A DNA stretch of 64,000 nt from Sipunculus nudus (taxonomy: Eukaryota; Annelida; Sipuncula; Golfingiida; Sipunculidae), in contig CM049312.1 of NCBI GenBank assembly GCA_026874595.1, positions 23,493,956-23,557,955 on the forward strand, read 5' to 3'. Below the pieces are notes generated by a model, which saw nothing but the letters and a program-made list of their open reading frames with translations, was not told where the DNA came from and made no database searches. A program made the position numbers and the translations under genes. Positions 61,201 to 64,000 of this stretch are shown in pieces (positions within the stretch are counted from its first letter, which is position 1; each line of letters opens with the position of its first letter).

Positions 61201-63132
61201 ATATATGTGGTTTAAAAAAAGAAATGTGATTCTTGAAAATAAATTAATTTTGAACATGGACAGACTCTAATGATGCCAGTTTTCTCAAAAATACACTTCA
61301 AGGGATTGCTTGTGAACCAGAATCATTGACAAAATGCATATGGTGATATCGGGATAATAGGGAAGTTGACAGGATGGTTACCATAGCTGTCAGATATCAT
61401 GTAAATACTGTATACCGGTAACCATTGCAACCCTAACTGTGGCTGTGTGCAGGTTATCTATATACCAGTTTTACTGACTGTGTACTGCTGTGGCTGAGTG
61501 TGGGTCATACCTGTTTCACTAAACGTATACTGTGGCTGTGTGCGGAGGGCTCTCTGACAGTATTCATGTAAAATTGTCATATAGGACTTCCCTGCAGGGT
61601 TCATCACAATTTCTGCAAATCAACATTTAAAATTCAGCAAAATGCCAATTACTCCACACCACATCCTAAATACAAGAACAGTTCATGCATTTATTTTACC
61701 TAACTGATCAAATCCTTTCATTTAAATTTTCAGGCACTTACATACCTTTTACTTAAATCAGGTAAAATAACAGGCCTTGCCACGTGCTGAAATTTTTAAT
61801 TATCTATCCATTTACTTTTCCATTTTGTGATATCATTTATCATTTCACATTGAATCCTATCCACTTTGAAGGAACAGGTGGTGACAAGATTTGGAAGGGC
61901 TTGGTCATATTCCGCATATAACCCTTAACATAATATCCATAACAAATATGCAGAAATTGTATTTAATTCTTAATCAGTGTATTATTTCAATTGAGATTAC
62001 AAAAAAGGGCATGACAGATACTTGTAAACCTATCTTAATATGGGTAAAATTTATGACCCTTTGATACAAGGGACTGATTTTAGATTCCATATTACATAAA
62101 CATGGCAATAAGGATATGTACTGTCACCATAGTTGAAAAAGCACCAACTGATAGAGAAGAATCAAATGCCAACTCACAATTTTCAGCTGCTTTCACTGTC
62201 CAATATACATCTTCATAAAGGACTACAGTACATGGCCAGAACTTTTACTTTTAACTAGATTTCAAGAGATTTTAAGGGGAAAGACAGTCAGCTTACAGGG
62301 CAAAGATAGAGGTACATGGTATAAAGCAAAAACCCCATAAGATTTTCATTGCACAATACTACAACAGTCCCCAGCTAAAAGACATACTGGACCATGCAAT
62401 TATGGACCTCATGTAAATGAAGTTTGTAAATAATGGGAATAGACCAGACTATATAAAGGTGTTCTTACCTTGCTTTTTACCTGACTGGTTCTCCTCTGTG
62501 TCCACTTTGATTGGGAATGTGATCAGTTTAGTGCTGTCAGGCTAAAGGAAGAAAATCAGTGGGTTTACTACCAATACCATTTAATCAGTACATGTAACCG
62601 ACTGGATAAACTATACTGCATTGCAGCGTTAACTTTTAACCAATTTGATTAACCAGTTTAAGGCCTACAGGCAGAATTACATATTCAACCCTCTCATACA
62701 ACACAGCCACTGGACTATGGAGCCCAAGACCCCGAGTTTGAAACCTGCAAGCTACTCAAAGGAAAACACGATAAATATTGGACAGAACCTCAAAGATTTG
62801 CTCCAATGTCTTTCCTACAGATGTGACTTATGGATTATTGCTAACCCAATGCTTATAAATTCCTGAAATTCTGAGGATTTAATAATATCAGATCATTCTT
62901 AACCTATGGTTACAAATTAAACCAAATTCAACAAACATCTGCGTCAACAGGCCACAGACATATCCTTTTGAAAAATTAACCCTCTTTACTGATTCACTTA
63001 TAAGTTAACATCTGGCATTTAGATGGCAGCTTTACTTTGTCATACTTCTTGACTGACTGACTTACCAGTTCGGGCCTTTTGGCTTTCTGTTGTTTCTGCA
63101 GATTGGTATGTATCCTCCTATCTTTCCATGTT
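40138..63132 (-). CDS. DGCR8: DGCR8/Pasha, microprocessor RNA-binding subunit (11 canonical exons, 5'-partial)
   Basis: DGCR8 binds primary microRNA hairpins and Drosha in the nucleus to form the Microprocessor. The 11 exons join in consistent phase to 320 residues plus TGA (residues counted from the first visible codon). dsRBD1 is about residues 51-126 ([54 protein letters not shown]). dsRBD2 is about 150-237 ([57 protein letters not shown]). The Drosha-binding C-terminal helix is [15 protein letters not shown]. These align along their length with the last ~300 residues of the 773-aa human protein. The WW and haem-binding N-terminal half lies right of the window. Intron 3 carries a minisatellite, intron 4 has a GC donor, and an alternative last exon lies at 44030-45514. 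The identity is from remembered family sequence. Confidence 0.95.
40306..40479. mobile_element. Small Tigger-type MITE (174 bp) in a DGCR8 intron
   Basis: Ends are CAGTGGAACCCAACC and, reverse-complemented, CAGTGGAACCCATTA. A TA precedes the left end. Inside are acaaccactttggtcagtcc and cagggtggtc, shared with the end of the larger element at 59440-60713. It is a deletion derivative of the same family. Confidence 0.85.
41186..41299 (-). CDS. DGCR8: DGCR8 exon, Drosha-binding C-terminal tail
   Basis: It is 38 codons, phase 0 at both ends: [38 protein letters not shown]. This matches the human segment with ILSKLQEEMKRLAEERE, which is the helix that contacts Drosha. Splice sites: gcaccag and gtaggg on the gene strand. 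Confidence 0.94.
41857..42055. mobile_element. MITE-like inverted-repeat element with G/C-rich arms
   Basis: The left arm has tagatccaggatttagga with a G tract; the right arm, reverse-complemented, has agaagaggatttagaa with a G tract. A 15-18 nt poly-G run lies at about 41944-41959. There is no coding sequence. Confidence 0.45.
42860..43330. repeat. Diverged ~110-bp tandem repeat downstream of the alternative DGCR8 exon
   Basis: The motif taaagaactgaaagaccatg or variants recurs at about 42962, 43120, 43212 and 43296, each followed by cataaagcttatatatgtaac-like sequence. Units are strongly diverged. Confidence 0.55.
44030..45514 (-). CDS. Alternative terminal exon of DGCR8 (494 residues, TQT-rich, low complexity)
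   Basis: The exon opens in phase 0 after tttacag, which fits the phase-0 donor of the upstream DGCR8 exon at 49411. It stays open for 494 codons to TAA at 44032-44030. I found no donor joining it to later exons. It starts [23 protein letters not shown] motifs, the core of dynein light chain LC8 ligands, sit at residues 14-16, 43-45 and 114-116. The middle is Pro/Met/Tyr/Gln-rich, a Ser/Arg/Pro stretch follows, and it ends with an eight-Gln run and NIYMPRWR. Nothing in it resembles vertebrate DGCR8. Used as the last exon it would replace the Drosha-binding tail. Alternatively it is the 3' end of a nested gene whose other exons I cannot see. The frame is certain; its gene assignment is inference. 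Confidence 0.7.
   Translation of the reverse strand, partial: EDDDDVLELTDADTQTDEAERQCGQDAELQTDWSGCDISESETQTVCTNTCDKATEGSPVNVISSMTQVEVTMVTTGTQWDRRLSRTSYFPEIEAAPHGKPMSYMKGAFFHHATQTDWQGEMMFHKATQFPDVSYTQEEDGAEYSQPSSGAAHDRVAVGALREAAAMGGAMLLDNQGGGAPVVMYPGYGVPNPLMSPPSMMPQWFQSQSYMYPQQPRFPVPGLQHLGLQPAGYGIPQQLQASPSAVASDTASTALLQLSEGLSDSQDVLAKELSSDTVSKETHKTESAEETADQSLLYQDQPLQFQPTNLPPGGRPRQVMLNQKGQQEVKGQGNLHHPEVVSKNITSSCPSGTAVTEMHGAVSSPNLTKPRRTSSSRWSSSPKDSRSPQVSTQKSTEHRKDPRSASVPRWPPVPQTHKGSQAGVSSHSGHIPRHVDTSQPPPNRPSAPVDVQMYPGAPGVQMANVQQQQQQQQWLPQYSQGQPHYGNIYMPRWR
46349..46720. repeat. Minisatellite, units of about 45-80 bp, with one inverted unit
   Basis: gtgatcatgctatggtgaga recurs near 46362, 46427, 46506, 46630 and 46676, each followed by cagattatatacacagcaag-like sequence. 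At about 46537-46560 the segment aatcctgtgtatataatctg is an inverted copy of the unit. Confidence 0.8.
48338..48855. mobile_element. hAT-like or other TIR element, 518 bp
   Basis: The terminal inverted repeat is about 27 bp: TCTGTTCCACAGCAGGGTGC at the left and, reverse-complemented, TCTGTTCCATAGCAGGGTGC at the right, continuing CCATT. The CAGGGTG core resembles hAT ends, but the inverted match extends outside it, so no 8-bp target duplication is seen. There is no transposase. Confidence 0.8.
49411..49488 (-). CDS. DGCR8: DGCR8 exon, end of dsRBD2
   Basis: It is 26 codons, phase 0 at both ends: [26 protein letters not shown]. This matches the human LLHPHVKNWGSLLRMYGRE. Its phase-0 donor (gtgagc) can join either the exon at 45514 or the one at 41299. 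Confidence 0.94.
49729..51153. mobile_element. Large TIR element (1425 bp) in a DGCR8 intron
   Basis: The left end reads CCATAAAAACTTGCATATAA. The right end, reverse-complemented, reads CCGTAAAAAAACGCATATAC. Both are followed by gtcga and flanked by TA, suggesting a Tc1/mariner-pogo type. gcatataagtcga motifs repeat near both ends. No open transposase is visible, so this is non-autonomous. Confidence 0.7.
51180..51570. repeat. Diverged tandem repeat, about 110-140 bp units
   Basis: gacctcattaaatatgcatg or variants recur at about 51186, 51317 and 51447. Each is followed by gatgagtt...caaaatcc...cataagttatnatggtga. It is a degenerate array within the intron. Confidence 0.6.
51746..51802 (-). 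CDS. DGCR8: DGCR8 exon, dsRBD2 (57 nt)
   Basis: It is 19 codons in phase 0: [19 protein letters not shown], matching human WCKNKRVGKQLASQKILQ. This is the basic KKxxK-type RNA-contact helix of dsRBD2. Splice sites: ttctacag and gtaaca on the gene strand. Confidence 0.94.
52173..52272 (-). CDS. DGCR8: DGCR8 exon, dsRBD2 beta strands
   Basis: The split arginine codon then gives [33 protein letters not shown]. This aligns with human NHGMGDTSIKFEVV...EYVMACGKHTV. The donor gtcagt (after GTCAAG) was preferred to gtcaag six bases upstream because it restores the alignment. Confidence 0.9.
53015..54110. repeat. Dispersed repeat cluster with GGCGCCACC motifs
   Basis: ggtggcgccacc-type palindromes occur at about 53520, 53643 and 53791. 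They alternate with gattttarcc..ggcagacaaacag and gatcggtcaaacggttcccg blocks, each present about twice. The right part ends in acaagggacccatgggtcag and gcgctcagctg. A similar start recurs at 63469. The ggtgccacct..gcaggaactgatgg stretch at about 53105 recurs at 56705. Confidence 0.65.
56330..57070. repeat. Dispersed repeat, two units offset by about 333 bp
   Basis: cccatagctcgaaggatatg then ggtttccaaggagattttt then gcggttacgatttgtgccct occurs at 56520-56640 and again at 56853-56975. The block ends with a gacagacgac-type stretch and cagtctgctgagctaaat at about 57050. Shorter relatives lie at 47160-47370 and 38275-38362. Confidence 0.7.
57583..57683 (-). CDS. DGCR8: DGCR8 exon, start of dsRBD2
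   Basis: It encodes [33 protein letters not shown] and two bases of an arginine codon. Human: [20 protein letters not shown]. The acceptor ttttctgcag lies at the edge of a tandem array (57684-58028). Confidence 0.95.
57684..58028 (-). repeat. Degenerate 24-38 bp tandem array abutting a DGCR8 splice acceptor
   Basis: On the + strand, ctgcagaaaac or variants recur at about 57684, 57723, 57749, 57775, 57799, 57822, 57842, 57867, 57890, 57917 and 57939, often followed by atgataataacac. On the gene strand each unit carries a ttttctgcag-like 3' splice motif, and the copy next to the exon is the real acceptor. Confidence 0.75.
58089..58171 (-). CDS. DGCR8: DGCR8 exon, end of dsRBD1 and linker
   Basis: The split alanine codon then gives [27 protein letters not shown]. 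Human: RATLEILIPDFVKQ. It ends in phase 0 before gtgagc. Confidence 0.94.
58530..58628 (-). CDS. DGCR8: DGCR8 exon, dsRBD1 core, followed by a GC donor
   Basis: It encodes [32 protein letters not shown]: the beta2-beta3 strands and the start of the second helix with its basic SKRNAK loop. On the gene strand the exon ends GAAGCAG followed by gcaagg, so the downstream intron is GC-AG. The phase fits only with this GC site. Confidence 0.92.
58994..59260 (-). repeat. ~42-bp minisatellite, distal part, in DGCR8 intron
   Basis: About six units on the gene strand: cacagtacacattcagtgaa, acaggtatgacctgcacaca. The segment 59182-59199 (ggtcatacctgtttcact on the + strand) is identical over 18 nt to the exon-donor junction at 61503-61520. 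A 79-codon frame runs through it ([12 protein letters not shown] repeats) but is not a gene. Confidence 0.9.
59440..60713. mobile_element. Tigger-like element, 1274 bp, inserted in the DGCR8 intron
   Basis: Termini are CAGTGGAACCCCGCCTTGCG and, reverse-complemented, CAGTGGAACCCCACAATTAT, with TA flanks at 59438-59439 and 60714-60715. Subterminal attacgacca repeats occur at both ends. It contains only a relic of the transposase N-terminus (60191-60334). Confidence 0.88.
60191..60334 (+). pseudogene. Tigger transposase N-terminal HTH relic (47 aa)
   Basis: The frame [40 protein letters not shown] is a CENP-B/Psq-type helix-turn-helix. It stops soon after at TAA. The rest of the transposase (second DNA-binding half and DDD core) is absent. 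Confidence 0.8.
61438..61510 (-). repeat. ~42-bp minisatellite, proximal part, touching the DGCR8 splice donor
   Basis: From the donor (gtatgaccc on the gene strand) one full and one partial diverged unit follow: cactcagccacagcagtaca, then cagtcagtaaaactggtata, then cacacagccacag. The array is then cut by about 2.2 kb of inserted sequence and resumes at 59260. Confidence 0.85.
61511..61612 (-). CDS. DGCR8: DGCR8 exon, start of dsRBD1; source of the intronic minisatellite
   Basis: The split glutamate codon then gives [33 protein letters not shown]. Human: [20 protein letters not shown]. This is helix 1 and strand 1 of dsRBD1. The last ~34 nt plus the donor gtatga are repeated in tandem downstream. 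Confidence 0.95.
61613..62468. other. DGCR8 intron, nothing recognised
   Basis: AT-rich intron sequence between two dsRBD1-proximal exons. No repeat or exon was identified. Confidence 0.55.
62469..62541 (-). CDS. DGCR8: DGCR8 exon upstream of dsRBD1
   Basis: It is 24 codons plus one base: [24 protein letters not shown]. It corresponds to the human linker ANQKLITLSVQDAPTKKE. The donor is gtaaga on the gene strand. Confidence 0.88.
63066..63132 (-). CDS. DGCR8: DGCR8 exon (first visible)
   Basis: One base, then [20 protein letters not shown] and EL. It resembles human [20 protein letters not shown]. The earlier exons (haem-binding and WW region) lie right of the window. Confidence 0.82.
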
Positions 63133-64000
63133 CTACAATTATAACAAATATAAGTTGGTCATATTATAATATTTACAAATTCCACTATGAAGTCCAGGGT
63201 ATATAACACTGGAATATCATATACAAATTCATAAAAGCATAAAATAATATATTTAAATTTAGAAAAGGATATGTTCTCTGTTCTGATTTTCAAAATTAAT
63301 GTTTGCTTTCAATTCTCACATCATTTGCCGATAAACACTTTACAAACTAAATATATGCTTTTGCTTGTATAAAATACATATCATTAGCATATAATATAAA
63401 AGCCTTTTGAATCAAAGTAAGTATAAAATATAACAACAATCATTTTACTTCATGCTCTTAATTACACAACAAGGGACCCATGGGTCACAGCGCTCAGCTG
63501 TTATATATGATAAAAAATATGATTTGGGAAAGAGGCACATGCTTGTTTTGTGTGGTAATAAATATAAGCTTTATTATGAGTTGTTGGTGTTTAGCTTATG
63601 TATGATTTTGATAGTATCTTTGGAGACAGGGAAGAGGACTGATTTCATTTATTTTATTAACAAATGGAGTGCTACTGTCACACAGATTTTGACTTGGCCA
63701 TATAACTTATAAGCAGCACATATAATCAAAGAGTTTAACTATTTATTAAAATTTAATAACAAATATTGTGCCAATATAATTTTTATTTAAAAAAAATTAT
63801 AAGAAAATCATATGATTTTTTAAAATTAAATATAACTAAAATGATTACTGAAATGATATTATAGAATATATTCATGAATGCATTCATGAATACATTTTGA
63901 AAGTATCTGCACTGGTATTCAAATACTTTCATTTTTACCTGAATTCCCATTCTTATGCAATAAAATTTTTTAATGCAGTACATATTCATATTTGTATTCA
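63133..64000. other. DGCR8 intron at the right end of the window
   Basis: AT-rich. At 63469-63500 lies acaagggacccatgggtcac and gcgctcagctg, the same repeat terminus seen at about 54069. No further exon was recognised. Confidence 0.55.

Overview
This is animal nuclear DNA. It is AT-rich, with short exons in long introns, GT-AG splice sites, many (TA)n and poly-C microsatellites, and two genes whose proteins align with named metazoan families. The dispersed repeats (a 'gggacccatgggtc..gctcagctg' motif and 'cagctgagctaaa' tails) resemble those I know from molluscs. I therefore suggest a lophotrochozoan, probably a mollusc; the species is inference.

Two protein genes point toward each other. 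On the + strand, 3008-17040 holds the last 16 coding exons of TMTC1, an ER multi-pass O-mannosyltransferase with a C-terminal TPR solenoid. Its 5' end lies left of the window. The exon phases chain without a break into 691 codons and a stop. On the - strand, 63132-40138 holds the last 11 canonical coding exons of DGCR8/Pasha, the RNA-binding partner of Drosha. They cover both dsRNA-binding domains and the C-terminal tail; the 5' end lies right of the window. A further 1.48-kb exon (45514-44030) sits in the penultimate DGCR8 region. It is phase-compatible with the preceding exon, has its own stop, and looks like an alternative last exon. The 23 kb between the two genes hold no gene I can support, only transposons and simple repeats.

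Transposons: a foldback element (641-1240), a solo LTR with 4-bp target duplication (8852-9675), a Tigger/pogo element with intact TIRs and a 338-aa transposase frame (27459-29064), two members of another Tigger-like family (40306-40479; 59440-60713, the larger with a transposase HTH relic), a large TIR element (49729-51153) and several MITE-like elements.

The most striking observation is that two large minisatellites are built from copies of an exon-intron junction. In TMTC1 intron 9, about 50 copies of a 45-bp unit resemble the last ~25 nt of exon 9 plus its splice donor. In DGCR8, copies of a ~42-bp unit resemble the end of the exon encoding the start of dsRBD1 plus its donor. Each array begins at the real donor, and each has been interrupted by later insertions. 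A third degenerate array abuts a DGCR8 splice acceptor. Splice-junction-seeded tandem repeats in both genes of one window suggest a recurrent process.
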